This document shows positions 7,772-17,249 of a DNA stretch of 64,000 nt, in pieces. Source of the stretch: an uncultured Clostridia bacterium (GTDB lineage Bacteria; Bacillota; Clostridia; TANB77; CAG-508). The notes below the pieces were generated by a model. It was given only the letters and a program-made list of their open reading frames with translations, did no database searches and had not been told where the DNA came from. A program made the position numbers and the translations under genes. Numbering within the stretch: the first letter of the stretch is position 1; every line of letters starts with the position of its first letter. Location of the stretch: the NCBI GenBank assembly GCA_947167965.1, contig CAMVJW010000002.1:62001-126000 (forward strand). Direction: 5' to 3'.

Positions 7772-8435
7772 TTATTTTAGTAAATCTGGTCTTTTTAATT
7801 TTGTAATTTCAATTGATTTTCCTTTTCTCCATTTTTCTATTTCCTTGTGATTCCCGAGAAAGAAGAACTTCTGGAACTTTAACATTTTCAAAAACTTCTG
7901 GTCTAGTATATTGTGGATATTCAAGCATTCCATTTGAAAATGACTCTTCTTTAACAGATTCATTTGATAATACTCCTTCTTTATATCTAGAAACACTATC
8001 AATTAATACCATTGCTGGAATTTCTCCTCCTGTTAAAACATAATCTCCAATCGAAATTTCTTCATCTACAATTTTGTCTAAAACTCTTTGATCTATTCCC
8101 TCATAATGTCCACAAAGTAATATTAAATGAGATTCATTTGATAACTCAACAACTTTTGATTGATCTAATTTTTTTCCTTGAGGTGACATGTATATAACTT
8201 TTGCATCATTAGAATCTATTGATTTATATGCATCATATATAACATCTGCCTTCATTACCATTCCAGCTCCGCCACCATAAGGAGTATCATCTACCTTTTT
8301 ATGTTTATCTTTAGAAAAATCTCTAATATTTATTAGATTTATTTCTATTAGACCTTTTTCTTTTGCTCTTCCAATAATACTTTGATTAAGAGCTTGAAAC
8401 ATTTCTGGAAAAAGTGTTAAAATATCAAATTTCAT
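7772..8435 (-). CDS. trmD: tRNA (guanine37-N1)-methyltransferase, interrupted by a CGG +1 frameshift site
   Basis: TrmD makes m1G37 in tRNAs that have G36, which keeps the ribosome from slipping +1. Visible hallmarks: [43 protein letters not shown] and [14 protein letters not shown], together forming the trefoil-knot SAM site. The zero frame runs to [10 protein letters not shown] then 14 unrelated residues and a stop at 7809. If one base is skipped at the CGG at 7854-7856, the protein continues with [12 protein letters not shown] and ends at 7772 (220 residues), which is the normal family ending. I therefore annotate one gene with a +1 shift at Gly194. It overlaps rimM by 4 bases. A sequence error is the alternative. 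Confidence 0.85.
7853..7856 (-). other. CGG +1 frameshift site in trmD
   Basis: Minus-strand reading CTT TCT CGG GAA. Conserved protein (LLSGNH) is restored as TCT, skip C, GGG AAT CAC. In-frame CGG; expected residue is Gly. Confidence 0.85.
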
Positions 8436-8932
8436 TCTATTAACCCCTTAATTAAATGAACAGTAATTTTTTCATTATCTAAGTCAATATTTTTTATGAC
8501 ATCATCAATATATGGTAATAAAAACTGTTTTCCTAATTCATTTTTAACAACATATATATCAGAACTTCCTGTATTATAAATATCTTCTAAAACACCTAGC
8601 TTTTCTCCATTTTCTAAATATACATTTAAACCAATTAGATCTGTTATAAAATATTGTCCTTCTTCTAGTGGAATTGCATCTGATCTATCAATTTCAACTA
8701 TGCTGTTTCTAAGCTTTTCAGCTTGTTCCACAGTTTCAATTCCCTTAAATTTAATAAGAACCATATTTTTTTGATATTTTATTTGTTCGATTTCAAACTT
8801 ATTATTTTTTATAAATACATTTTTTAGTTCATCAAATCTGTTAATATTATCTACATAAGGATATAATTTTACAAAACCTTTAATTCCAAATACATTAACA
8901 ATTTGACCAACCTCTAATTTTTCTTTTTTCAT
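8432..8932 (-). CDS. rimM: 16S rRNA processing protein RimM
   Basis: A 166-residue RimM, which binds S19 and assists 30S head assembly. The N-terminal RimM domain starts [19 protein letters not shown]; the C-terminal PRC-barrel is about residues 93-166 ([32 protein letters not shown]). It overlaps the trmD start by 4 bases, so the two are translationally coupled. Confidence 0.93.
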   Translation of the reverse strand: MKKEKLEVGQIVNVFGIKGFVKLYPYVDNINRFDELKNVFIKNNKFEIEQIKYQKNMVLIKFKGIETVEQAEKLRNSIVEIDRSDAIPLEEGQYFITDLIGLNVYLENGEKLGVLEDIYNTGSSDIYVVKNELGKQFLLPYIDDVIKNIDLDNEKITVHLIKGLIE

Positions 8933-8954
8933 TTTTTTATTAACCTATTTTTTA

Positions 8955-9185
8955 TTATCCTATAAATTCAACTGTTGCTTTTTTATGTTCTTTTGCAGCT
9001 ACAGCTTTCATTACTGTTCTAATTGATTTAGCTATTCTTCCTTGTTTACCAATTATTTTACCCATATCGCCTTCAGCAACCTTAACTTCAAAAACAACTG
9101 ATTGTGTTCCATCAATTTGGTTAACTTCTACTGAATCTGGGTTATCTACTAAATTAGTAATTATTGTATGTAATACTTCTTTCAT
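8955..9185 (-). CDS. khpA: KH-domain RNA-binding protein KhpA
   Basis: A 76-residue protein made almost entirely of one KH domain, with the GxxG loop in KIIGKQGRIAKSIR (about residues 42-55). KhpA pairs with KhpB in Firmicutes and binds RNA. Its place between rpsP and rimM is conserved in the phylum. Confidence 0.92.
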   Translation of the reverse strand: MKEVLHTIITNLVDNPDSVEVNQIDGTQSVVFEVKVAEGDMGKIIGKQGRIAKSIRTVMKAVAAKEHKKATVEFIG

Positions 9186-9236
9186 TTTTTTGTCCTTTCC
9201 TTTTGTTTTTAATTCAATATTGTTTAATTAGTACTA

Positions 9237-9482
9237 TTATTTGTTTGATTGTTCAATAAGTTTTTTAACTGTGTCTGTTGGTTTTGCACCATTTTTTATC
9301 CATTTTTCTACTTTTTCAGAATCAAGAACTATAGTTGATGGATTTGTCATTGGATCATAAGTTCCAATTTGTTCGATTATTTTTCCATCTCTTGGGCTTC
9401 TAGAATCAGCAACTACTATGTGATAGAAAGGAGCTTTTTTCTTTCCTTCTCTTTGTAATCTTATTTTTACCATTTTGTTCAC
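9237..9482 (-). CDS. rpsP: 30S ribosomal protein S16
   Basis: An 81-residue S16, an early-binding 30S protein. [20 protein letters not shown] and [17 protein letters not shown] are the family signature. It may begin at the ATG one or four codons in (MNKMVKIRL); MVKIRL is more usual, preceded by AGGTGAACAAA. Length is normal. Confidence 0.93.
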   Translation of the reverse strand: MNKMVKIRLQREGKKKAPFYHIVVADSRSPRDGKIIEQIGTYDPMTNPSTIVLDSEKVEKWIKNGAKPTDTVKKLIEQSNK

Positions 9483-9562
9483 CTCCTGTAATTAATATGT
9501 AATTTATAAATTTAAAAAATTAATAACTTAAAATAATAATATAAATTTAAAAATAATTATTT

Positions 9563-10918
9563 CTACATCATATTTTTAAATTCATCCATTTGATCTAGTT
9601 TTAATCCCTTCATTAATTTCCTCATTCCACCTTTTGTTTTCATTTTAGTCATCATTTGCTGTGTTAATTTGAATGATTCTATAAATTTATTTATGTCGTG
9701 TACTTGTGTTCCACTACCTTTTGCAATTCTTTTTCTTCTACTAGCATTTAATATATCAGGATTTTTTCTTTCTTTTGCTGTCATAGAAGTTATTATTGCT
9801 TCTATTTTAACAAGCTCTTTATCATCAACTTTAACATCTTTTAGTCTATCTGCTCCAGGAAGCATTTTTAATATTGAAGAAAAAGAACCCATTTTCTTAA
9901 TTTGTTTTAATTGAGTTAGATAATCGTCTAAATCAAATTTATTTTTTTGTAACTGTTTTTCTAATTTTTCTGCTTCTTGTATGTCTAAGGCTTCTTCTGC
10001 TTTTTCAACAATTGATAAAATGTCTCCCATTCCTAATATTCTAGTTGCCATTCTATCTGGATGAAATTCTTCAAGCTCGCTTAATTTTTCGCCAACACCT
10101 GCAAATTTTATTGGCTTTCCAGTAATTTTTTTAACTGATAATGCTGCACCACCACGTGTATCACCATCTAATTTTGTTAAAACTATACCATCTATTCCAA
10201 CTTTTTCATTAAATGATTGTGCTACATTAACCGCTTCTTGCCCAGTCATTGCATCAACTACAAGTAAAATTTCATGTGGTTTTACTGATCTTTTTATATC
10301 TGTAAGTTCTTGCATTAATTCTTCATCTATTTGAAGTCTACCTGCTGTATCTATTATAACTACATCACATAGTTTTGAAATAGCTGTATCTACTCCTCTT
10401 TTTGCAATTTCAACTGCATTTTTAGTGTTTTCTTCACTGTAAACTGGAATATTTAATTGCCCACCTACAACCTGAAGTTGCTTTATAGCTGCAGGTCTAT
10501 ATATATCACATGCAACTAATAATGGTTTTTTACCTTTTTTTCTTAAATAATTTGATAGTTTTCCTGCAAGCGTTGTTTTTCCTGCACCTTGAAGACCTAC
10601 TAACATAATTACAGTTGGAGGATTAGGAGAAATTGTTATTTTGCTATCTGTTCCTCCTAATAATTCTGTTAATTCATCTCTAACAATTTTTACAACTTGT
10701 TCTCCAGGTTTTAATGATCTCATTACATCTTGCCCAAGTGATTTTTCTTGAACAGTTGCAATAAAGTCTTTAACAATTTTATAGTTTACATCTGCTTCTA
10801 ATAAAGCAAGCTTAACTTCTCTTAGCATTTCTTTCATATTGCTTTCTGTAATTCTTGCTTCACCTTTTAGTTTTTTTGTTATGTCTTGAAGCCTAGAAGA
10901 TAAACCCTCAAAAGCCAT
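9563..10918 (-). CDS. ffh: signal recognition particle protein Ffh
   Basis: A 451-residue SRP54 GTPase that binds signal sequences with the 4.5S/6S RNA and targets ribosomes to the membrane. N domain about 1-95; G domain with GLQGAGKTTLAGKL, DTAGR and TKLDGD; methionine-rich M domain from about 300 (QQMMTKMKTKGGMRKLMKG). ATG 10918 (MAFEGLSSRLQ) directly follows GGAGGGAATT. ylxM ends 13 bases upstream. Confidence 0.95.
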   Translation of the reverse strand: MAFEGLSSRLQDITKKLKGEARITESNMKEMLREVKLALLEADVNYKIVKDFIATVQEKSLGQDVMRSLKPGEQVVKIVRDELTELLGGTDSKITISPNPPTVIMLVGLQGAGKTTLAGKLSNYLRKKGKKPLLVACDIYRPAAIKQLQVVGGQLNIPVYSEENTKNAVEIAKRGVDTAISKLCDVVIIDTAGRLQIDEELMQELTDIKRSVKPHEILLVVDAMTGQEAVNVAQSFNEKVGIDGIVLTKLDGDTRGGAALSVKKITGKPIKFAGVGEKLSELEEFHPDRMATRILGMGDILSIVEKAEEALDIQEAEKLEKQLQKNKFDLDDYLTQLKQIKKMGSFSSILKMLPGADRLKDVKVDDKELVKIEAIITSMTAKERKNPDILNASRRKRIAKGSGTQVHDINKFIESFKLTQQMMTKMKTKGGMRKLMKGLKLDQMDEFKNMM

Positions 10919-10931
10919 AATTCCCTCCAAT

Positions 10932-11315
10932 TTAAAAATCTAATTTTTCAATAATTTGCGTAATATATTCTTCTACTTTGCCATAATCTTTTGATTTTTG
11001 TAATTTTTCAATTATTTTTTTTATTTCTTTTTCTTTTTTATAAAATCCTAATTTTTTTTCATATTCATATAATTTATTTTTTGATTTTAATAAAATTGTT
11101 CTTACAGCCTGCCTTGTTATGTTTTCATTATCTCCTATTTCTGATAAAGAATAGTCCTCATTATAATATAAATCCATATATTTTTGCTGGGTTTCTGTTA
11201 GTAAATTTCCATATAGCGAAAGCAATATACTTAATTCAATTTTCTCTTCCACTTTTTCACTTCTTTCTTTTATTAAAATCAGTATTTTTTCTTTAATACT
11301 ATTTTCAATTTTCAA
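10932..11315 (-). CDS. ylxM: YlxM-family helix-turn-helix protein
   Basis: A 127-residue protein with a sigma-70 region 4-like HTH: LLTETQQKYMDLYYNEDYSL, then SEIGDNENITRQAVRTILLK. YlxM is the usual upstream partner of ffh in Firmicutes and has been linked to the SRP. A promoter lies at 11348-11376 on the minus strand, so this gene opens the ffh/trmD/rplS transcription unit. Confidence 0.88.
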   Translation of the reverse strand: MKIENSIKEKILILIKERSEKVEEKIELSILLSLYGNLLTETQQKYMDLYYNEDYSLSEIGDNENITRQAVRTILLKSKNKLYEYEKKLGFYKKEKEIKKIIEKLQKSKDYGKVEEYITQIIEKLDF

Positions 11316-11347
11316 TAAAAAATAAACTATGTCTGTAATATGAATAT

Positions 11348-11376
11348 AGTTTACACTTTTTTTGTTAGTTTGTCAA
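11348..11376 (-). promoter_or_regulatory. promoter of the ylxM-ffh-rplS operon
   Basis: On the minus strand: TTGACA (11371-11376), 17-base spacer, TAAACT (11348-11353), about 33 bases upstream of the ylxM start. Confidence 0.75.
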
Positions 11377-11412
11377 TACTTTTTTATAATTATTTACTTT
11401 TTTATTTAACTA

Positions 11413-11452
11413 AAAAAGCAAATATGACATATTATAATCATCTTTGCTTTTT
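11413..11452. terminator. terminator between the AIM24 gene and ylxM
   Basis: AAAAAGCAAA (11413-11422) and TTTGCTTTTT (11443-11452) form a 10-bp stem with T runs on either strand. It separates two genes transcribed in the same direction. Confidence 0.75.
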
Positions 11453-11475
11453 ATATAAATCAAGATATTTAATTA

Positions 11476-12162
11476 TTATCTTCCTTTTGCTGGAAGACGT
11501 GGAATTATTTTTCCAACAAAATCATTAAAGTTTTGAGTTTGTAGAATAATTTTACCTGGTCCAGTTAATTTAGTAAGGAATAATCCTTCTCCTCCTAAAA
11601 ATATATTCCCAAGTCCTTTAACTGTTTCTATTTCATAAGATACTCTACTGTCAAATGCAACAACATTTCCAGTATCTACCTTAATTACTTCTCCAGGTGC
11701 TAATTCTTTTTCTATAACATCTCCATCTACTTCTAAAAACACCATTCCATTTCCTTGTGCTTTTTGTAAAATAAATCCTTCTCCTCCAAATAGTCCTGCA
11801 CTAAATCTTTTTGTGAATGCAACACTTGTTTCAACATTTGACTCTGCACACAAAAATGCACCTTTTTGCATAATTAGTCCACCTGGTAGATCTTTTAAAT
11901 TAACTGGTACTACTGAACCAGGAACTGTTGATGCAAAAGCTACAACTGCTCCATCTACATCAGCTGAGTAATTAGCCATAAACATTGACTCTCCAGCAAA
12001 CATTCTTCCTAGACCTTTCATGATTCCACCACGTGCATTTGTTTTCATAGAAATACCTTGACTTTGATATGCCATTCCTCCTGATTGAGTGTATACAGTT
12101 TCTCCTTTTGAAAGTTTCATTTCAACTAGTGGTACAGTTTGACCTATAATTTTGTACTCCAT
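11476..12162 (-). CDS. AIM24/TIGR00266-family protein
   Basis: A 228-residue glycine-rich beta protein of the TIGR00266/AIM24 family. Diagnostic stretches are TQSGGMAYQSQGISMKTNA, KGLGRMFAGESMFMANY and FGGEGFILQKAQGNG. No signal peptide or membrane segment is evident. The biochemical role of the family in bacteria is not established. AGGAGGAAAATAA precedes the start. A terminator follows, so it is transcribed apart from the ffh operon. Confidence 0.85.
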   Translation of the reverse strand: MEYKIIGQTVPLVEMKLSKGETVYTQSGGMAYQSQGISMKTNARGGIMKGLGRMFAGESMFMANYSADVDGAVVAFASTVPGSVVPVNLKDLPGGLIMQKGAFLCAESNVETSVAFTKRFSAGLFGGEGFILQKAQGNGMVFLEVDGDVIEKELAPGEVIKVDTGNVVAFDSRVSYEIETVKGLGNIFLGGEGLFLTKLTGPGKIILQTQNFNDFVGKIIPRLPAKGR

Positions 12163-12279
12163 TTATTTTCCTCCTTTTATTAATATATTTTTATAATACT
12201 ATTTCATTGCATTATTGTCAATGGTCTAAAAACTAAATATATAATGTAAAAATCACAATATATAAATAGTAAAAAAAGT

Positions 12280-13254
12280 TTATTCAAATATTTCATTTTC
12301 TTTTAATTGGTTACCTCTTAAAAAATCTAAAATACTCATCTTTTTTGAGTTTTCCCCTTGAATTTCTAAAATTGAAATAATTCCATCTTTTCCTTTAATA
12401 AATAACCCTTTTTTACTGTTAGAAAGAATTATTTGACCATTTTCCTTATTATTTATATCTATTTTATCAATATTTTCAATACCTTCAATATTATTTATAT
12501 CAATAACTTCTGCTTTCCAAAATTTTAATTTTTTCCCATTTAAAGTACTATATGCTCCCATAATTGGATTTAGGCCTCTAATTAGATTATATATTTCTTT
12601 AATAGATTTGTTGTTCCAATCAATTTTAGAAATCTCTTTTGTAAGCATTGGCGCCATTGAGAAATCTCCTGTTTGTGGTATTCTTGGAGCTACATTTTTT
12701 TCAATTTTATCTAATGTTTCTACCAATAATTCTCCACCTATTTTTGATAGTCTGTCCCATAATTCTCCAGTTGTTTCGTGTTCTCCTATTTCAACCTCTT
12801 TTTGTAAAATCATGTCTCCTGTATCCATTCCTTCATCCATATACATTGTAGTAATCCCAGTTTTAGATTCTCCATTTATAACTGCCCATTGAATTGGAGC
12901 AGCTCCTCTATATTTAGGTAAAATTGAACCGTGTACATTTACACATCCTTTTTTAGGAATTTCTAATATTTCTTTTGGAAGAATTTTCCCATAAGCTACA
13001 ACACAAATAACATCTGGATTTAATTTTTTTATTTCATTTAAAAATTCATCATTATTTCTAACTTTGATTGGTTGATAAATTTTTAAATTCTTCTCCAAAG
13101 CATATTCTTTTACAGGTGAACATACCATTTTCATTCCTCTTCCTTTAGGCTTGTCAGGATTGGTAACAACAGCCAATATTTCATTTCCCGCATTATATAC
13201 CGCTTCTAACGAATCTTTTGCAAATGATGGTGTTCCCATAAATACAATTTTCAT
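12280..13254 (-). CDS. fmt: methionyl-tRNA formyltransferase
   Basis: A 324-residue enzyme that formylates Met-tRNAfMet with 10-formyl-THF. The N-terminal catalytic domain shows MKIVFMGTPSFA, the NVHGSILPKYRGAAPIQWA folate-binding loop with catalytic Asn/His, and DTGDMILQ. The C-terminal tRNA-binding domain begins near residue 205. It follows def and priA on the same strand, the usual def-fmt pairing. Confidence 0.94.
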   Translation of the reverse strand: MKIVFMGTPSFAKDSLEAVYNAGNEILAVVTNPDKPKGRGMKMVCSPVKEYALEKNLKIYQPIKVRNNDEFLNEIKKLNPDVICVVAYGKILPKEILEIPKKGCVNVHGSILPKYRGAAPIQWAVINGESKTGITTMYMDEGMDTGDMILQKEVEIGEHETTGELWDRLSKIGGELLVETLDKIEKNVAPRIPQTGDFSMAPMLTKEISKIDWNNKSIKEIYNLIRGLNPIMGAYSTLNGKKLKFWKAEVIDINNIEGIENIDKIDINNKENGQIILSNSKKGLFIKGKDGIISILEIQGENSKKMSILDFLRGNQLKENEIFE

Positions 13255-13319
13255 TCTAAAACATCCCTTTCGTATAATAGCAAATTAGATTTAATAAAAA
13301 AACTTCTAAATTCCTTGAA

Positions 13320-13802
13320 TTATTTTGGTTCAACATATTCCAATGTACCAGGAATTACTAAATCTGTAAATAAAGTTCCATTTAAGTGGTCAACTTCATG
13401 GCAAATAGCTTGCGCAAGTAACTCCTTTGCTTTAAGTTTTTGTAGTTTAGCATTTTTATCATAAAATTCTACATGAACTTCCTCTGGTCTCATAACTTTA
13501 CCAAATTCGTTTGGAAAGCTTAAGCATCCTTCCTGACATTCTCTAGTTCCTTTAGTTTTAGTAATTTTTGGATTTATCAAAACATAAGGTCCTTTATCAT
13601 CTTCTACATCTATAACTATAATTTGTTTTAATACACCAACTTGTACTGCAGCAAGACCTACTCCCCCAAAATGATACATTGTATCTAACATATCTTCAAT
13701 TAAATGTTGATTTCTCTCTGAAGTTATATCATCAATACTAACTTCTTTAGATTTTTTTCTTAAAATTTCATCTTCTTGCTCTCTTATTTGTCTTAATCCC
13801 AT
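13320..13802 (-). CDS. def: peptide deformylase
   Basis: A 160-residue iron/zinc hydrolase that removes the formyl group from new proteins. All three motifs are present: GVGLAAVQVG (with Val in place of the usual Pro), ECQEGCLSFP with the metal-binding Cys, and QAICHEVDHLNG with the HExxH-type metal site. It is placed directly upstream of fmt. Confidence 0.94.
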   Translation of the reverse strand: MGLRQIREQEDEILRKKSKEVSIDDITSERNQHLIEDMLDTMYHFGGVGLAAVQVGVLKQIIVIDVEDDKGPYVLINPKITKTKGTRECQEGCLSFPNEFGKVMRPEEVHVEFYDKNAKLQKLKAKELLAQAICHEVDHLNGTLFTDLVIPGTLEYVEPK

Positions 13803-13875
13803 TTCTTTCTCCTTTTAAATTACTAGTTTTTATTTTTTTCAATACTACTTAATATTACAAATTTATAATATTTTT

Positions 13876-16098
13876 TCATGCCATATTATTAGAATTTATA
13901 TCTAAATAAACTTTTGTATTTTTAATATTTTTATCATATATGTTTTTTAAACATTTATTTAGAATTATATTAACATCCTTTGTTACAATGCCTTTAGCAA
14001 TAATTCTCCATCTAAATTTGTTTTGAATTTTGTCTATTGGAGCTGGCATTGGCTGGAATACACTGATTCCATACTTTTTTAGATTTTTTTCTAACATTTT
14101 ATAAACATATAAGCTTACACTTTTTATTTCATTTTCGTTTTCTCCTGAAAAACCTGCAACTATTATATCGCAAAAAGGCGGATATTTCAACTGTTTTCTT
14201 AATTTGATTTCTGTTTGATAAAACAATTCATAATTTTGTGTTTTAGAAAGTTCTATTGGAAAACTGTTTGGGTTATATGTTTGAATAATTACATTTCCAG
14301 GTAATTCTTCTCTACCAGCTCTTCCAGCAACTTGTGTTAGTATTTGAAAAGTTCTTTCATTTGCTCTAAAATCTTCTTGATTTAAAGAACTATCTGCAGC
14401 AATTACTCCAACTAATGTTACTTTTGGAAAGTGATGGCCTTTAACTACCATTTGTGTTCCAATTAAAATATCAATGTTTTCTTCCTTAAATTTATTTAAA
14501 ATATCTTCATGTGAATTTTTTTTAGTAATCGTGTCTATATCCATTCTAATTGTTGAAGCTTCTGGAAATAATTTATGAATTTCATTTTCTAGTTTTTGTG
14601 TACCCATTCCAAAATATCTAATTTTTTCACTTTTACAATTAGGACAATATTTATCAGGTATTTTTTGGTATCCACAATAATGGCATTTTAATTTATTTTG
14701 TGTTATATGGTATGTTAAGCTTATATCACAATTAGGGCATTTTAATGTATGCCCACATTCTCTACACATTATAAAAGTTGAATACCCTCTTCTATTTAAA
14801 AATAAAATAGTTTGATTTTTTTTCTTTATATTCTCTTCAATTTTTTCATATAACTCTGTACTAATCATTGATTTATTTCCAATTGCTAATTCTTTCTTTA
14901 AATCAACAATTGTAACTTCAGGCAGGTTTGAATTATTTGCTCTTTTAGTGAGTGATAGTTTTGTAATCTCTCCGTTTTCGGCTTTATAAAAAGTATTAAT
15001 ATCTGGAGTTGCACTTCCAAGAACTACTACAGAATTTCTTTTTTTAGCAATAAACTCTGCTACTTCTTTTGCACAATATCTTGGTGTTGATTCTGATTTA
15101 TATGATTGATCATGTTCTTCATCTATTATAATTAATCCCAAATTTAAAAAAGGGGCAAAAATTGCAGATCTAGCACCTATTACTATTTTAGCTTTATTAT
15201 TTTTTATTCTCATCCATTCATCATGTCTTTCTCCAATAGAAAGCTTGCTATGTAATACTGCTATTTTTTCTTTTCCAAATCTTCCAATAAATCTTTCTAA
15301 CATTTGTGGTGTTAAAGATATTTCTGGTACAAGTACTATTACATCTTTGTTTTGACTAATTGTTTCCTCAATTAATTGTAAATAAACCTCTGTTTTTCCA
15401 GAACCAGTAATACCATATAATAAGTACTCATCAAATTTATTATCTTTTATTGATTTACAAATAGTATTAAAAGCCAATTTTTGCTCTTCATTTAATTCTA
15501 ATTTTTTATTTTTTATTATTCTTTTGCCTACTAATGGATTTCTATCTTTTTGCTCTTTTACAATTTTTATTATATCTTTTTCAATAAGAGAATTAACTGT
15601 ACTTCTTGAGACTTCTACAATTTCTTCTGCTTCTTTAATAGTTATTCCATCATTTTTATTTAAAAAAGTAATTAATTTTTTTTGCTTTTCTCCCCTAATT
15701 TTATCTATTTCAATTTCATTATATGGTATTTTTAAATATATAAACTCATATATTTTTTCTTTTACTCTTTTTTCTTTTTGCTTATCTTTTGTTCCAGGAG
15801 TAAGCATAAGCTTTATACATTCTGAAACATTACAAAAATATTTTCTCGCCATCCATCTTGCTAAATCTATATTTAATTCTGATAAGTTTTCATCTAACTT
15901 TGCAATTTTTTTAACCTCATAATTTGACTTTTCTTTAATATTTATTATATAGCCTTGTTCTAGTTCTTTAAAATTCCCAAAAGGAACTAGTACCCTACTT
16001 CCAACAAATACCAAATCTTCTAGTTCCTTTGGTATTTCATAATCAAATTTTCTGTTTAATTTTCTTGCCTTACTATCTATTATAACTTCTGCTATCAT
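13876..16098 (-). CDS. priA: primosomal protein N' (replication restart helicase)
   Basis: A 740-residue superfamily 2 helicase that restarts stalled forks. It has an N-terminal DNA-binding domain, the Walker A motif GITGSGKTEVYLQL, the DEEH box (LIIIDEEHDQSYKSE) and eight zinc-binding cysteines from CRECGHTLKCPNC to YCPNC. The ATG at 16098 (MIAEVIIDSKARKLNRKFDY) follows AAAAGGAAG and matches the usual start. A start 19 codons earlier is less likely. It heads a priA-def-fmt run. Confidence 0.94.
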   Translation of the reverse strand: MIAEVIIDSKARKLNRKFDYEIPKELEDLVFVGSRVLVPFGNFKELEQGYIINIKEKSNYEVKKIAKLDENLSELNIDLARWMARKYFCNVSECIKLMLTPGTKDKQKEKRVKEKIYEFIYLKIPYNEIEIDKIRGEKQKKLITFLNKNDGITIKEAEEIVEVSRSTVNSLIEKDIIKIVKEQKDRNPLVGKRIIKNKKLELNEEQKLAFNTICKSIKDNKFDEYLLYGITGSGKTEVYLQLIEETISQNKDVIVLVPEISLTPQMLERFIGRFGKEKIAVLHSKLSIGERHDEWMRIKNNKAKIVIGARSAIFAPFLNLGLIIIDEEHDQSYKSESTPRYCAKEVAEFIAKKRNSVVVLGSATPDINTFYKAENGEITKLSLTKRANNSNLPEVTIVDLKKELAIGNKSMISTELYEKIEENIKKKNQTILFLNRRGYSTFIMCRECGHTLKCPNCDISLTYHITQNKLKCHYCGYQKIPDKYCPNCKSEKIRYFGMGTQKLENEIHKLFPEASTIRMDIDTITKKNSHEDILNKFKEENIDILIGTQMVVKGHHFPKVTLVGVIAADSSLNQEDFRANERTFQILTQVAGRAGREELPGNVIIQTYNPNSFPIELSKTQNYELFYQTEIKLRKQLKYPPFCDIIVAGFSGENENEIKSVSLYVYKMLEKNLKKYGISVFQPMPAPIDKIQNKFRWRIIAKGIVTKDVNIILNKCLKNIYDKNIKNTKVYLDINSNNMA

Positions 16099-16204
16099 TT
16101 TTACTTCCTTTTCATTAATTATCGCTATTTTATCACATTGTATACTTAACCGCAAGGCACAATTTGTTTAACGTTTCCATCTAATATTTGATTAATCTTA
16201 AATG

Positions 16205-16233
16205 TTGACTTTTTTTCATCATTTTAGTACAAT
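16205..16233 (+). promoter_or_regulatory. promoter upstream of the DUF1064 gene
   Basis: TTGACT (16205-16210), 17-base spacer, TACAAT (16228-16233) on the plus strand. Confidence 0.6.
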
Positions 16234-16310
16234 TTTCAAAGTAAAACATATTTAGTTTATTATTAAACTGCCATTTCTATAATTGATACTAAGAAAGGAT
16301 AAAATCTAAA

Positions 16311-16667
16311 ATGGAGCATTGGACAATAGATGATTATAAAAACTATGAAAATGGAAAAAAGACAAAAAAAGCCAAATACAGATCATATAAAACCTCTGTT
16401 GATGGACATACATTTGACAGCCAAAAAGAAGCTGAGTATTATCAAAGTTTAAAGCTAAGATTAAAAAGCAATGATATAAAAGGATTTTGTTTGCAACCAA
16501 CATTTATTCTTGCACCTGGTTTAAAATATAAAGCTGATTTTATTACTTTTAATAATGATGGTACTTATGATGTAATTGATGTAAAAGGTTTTAAAACAAA
16601 AGAATACATTGCAAAGAAAAAAGTTTTCGAAGATAAGTATAATTTAAAAATAAAAGAAATTGAATGA
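16311..16667 (+). CDS. DUF1064 protein (phage-type nuclease-like)
   Basis: A 118-residue protein of the DUF1064 family, otherwise found mostly in phages and plasmids. Recognisable parts are FDSQKEAEYYQSLKLRL, LQPTFILAPGLKYKADF and YDVIDVKGFKT. The last two contain the acidic and lysine residues of a PD-(D/E)XK-like core (E in KEAE, D in YKAD, D-V-K in IDVKG), which suggests a nuclease. No other phage genes surround it, so it is an isolated acquired gene. Its own promoter lies upstream. It stands opposite to its neighbours. Confidence 0.75.
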   Translation: MEHWTIDDYKNYENGKKTKKAKYRSYKTSVDGHTFDSQKEAEYYQSLKLRLKSNDIKGFCLQPTFILAPGLKYKADFITFNNDGTYDVIDVKGFKTKEYIAKKKVFEDKYNLKIKEIE

Positions 16668-16688
16668 TTTCTAAATAGAAATCATTCA
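16661..16688. terminator. hairpin overlapping both convergent stop codons
   Basis: TGAATGATTTC (16661-16671) pairs with GAAATCATTCA (16678-16688). The stop of the DUF1064 gene lies in one arm and the stop of the BofC-like gene in the other. Only short T tracts follow, so termination strength is uncertain. Confidence 0.5.
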
Positions 16689-17095
16689 AAATTTTCTAAT
16701 AATTCATTTAATTTTTCAATTCCAGTAACTTTAATTCCTTTTTTTAATTCTTCAATATCCTCATTTCCTAAATACTTTGTTGATAAGTCTGTATTTTTAT
16801 AAAGTATTTCTTCATTGTTATTTCCTTCATAAAAAACACATATTACATCATTTATTGATTTAACTATAAATTTCTTATTCTCATCAGATACATTATTTGC
16901 AACTTCTGCATTTTCTTCTTTTATATTTACTGAAAAATCCTCCCATTCGTCAATACAATCATCTACAATATCTATTTCTGAAATTTCATCATTTTCTATT
17001 TTTACACTATTATTATTCTTTTTATTCACAGTAAAAATCACAACTAAAATAACACTTAATACAATCCCTATAATTATTAATATTTTTTTTAGCAT
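16682..17095 (-). CDS. membrane-anchored protein with BofC C-terminal-like domain
   Basis: A 137-residue protein with one N-terminal membrane anchor (ILIIIGIVLSVILVVIF), an acidic linker, and a C-terminal module of about 60 residues: FIVKSINDVICVFYEG, then LYKNTDLSTKYLGNEDIEEL and KLNELLENFE. This resembles the BofC C-terminal domain, in which a beta element is followed by an acidic helix pair. In Bacillus, BofC restrains the SpoIVB protease during sporulation, so a sporulation role is possible but not shown. ATG 17095 follows GAGGTG. Confidence 0.6.
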   Translation of the reverse strand: MLKKILIIIGIVLSVILVVIFTVNKKNNNSVKIENDEISEIDIVDDCIDEWEDFSVNIKEENAEVANNVSDENKKFIVKSINDVICVFYEGNNNEEILYKNTDLSTKYLGNEDIEELKKGIKVTGIEKLNELLENFE

Positions 17096-17249
17096 AAAAT
17101 AACACCTCAAAAATATTTTGTCTTAATTTTGTTATTTTATACATTTTACACTGTTTTTATAAATGATTTGAATATCAGACATATTTTCTTTTTCTAGTCT
17201 ACTCATATTATACTGCTTTTTTATATTTTGCAAGTATTTTTAGTCACTT

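Noticed and set aside
16311..17095. TGA read as tryptophan
   Set aside because: TGA serves as the stop of both convergent genes here and of other intact genes, and Trp is encoded by TGG throughout.
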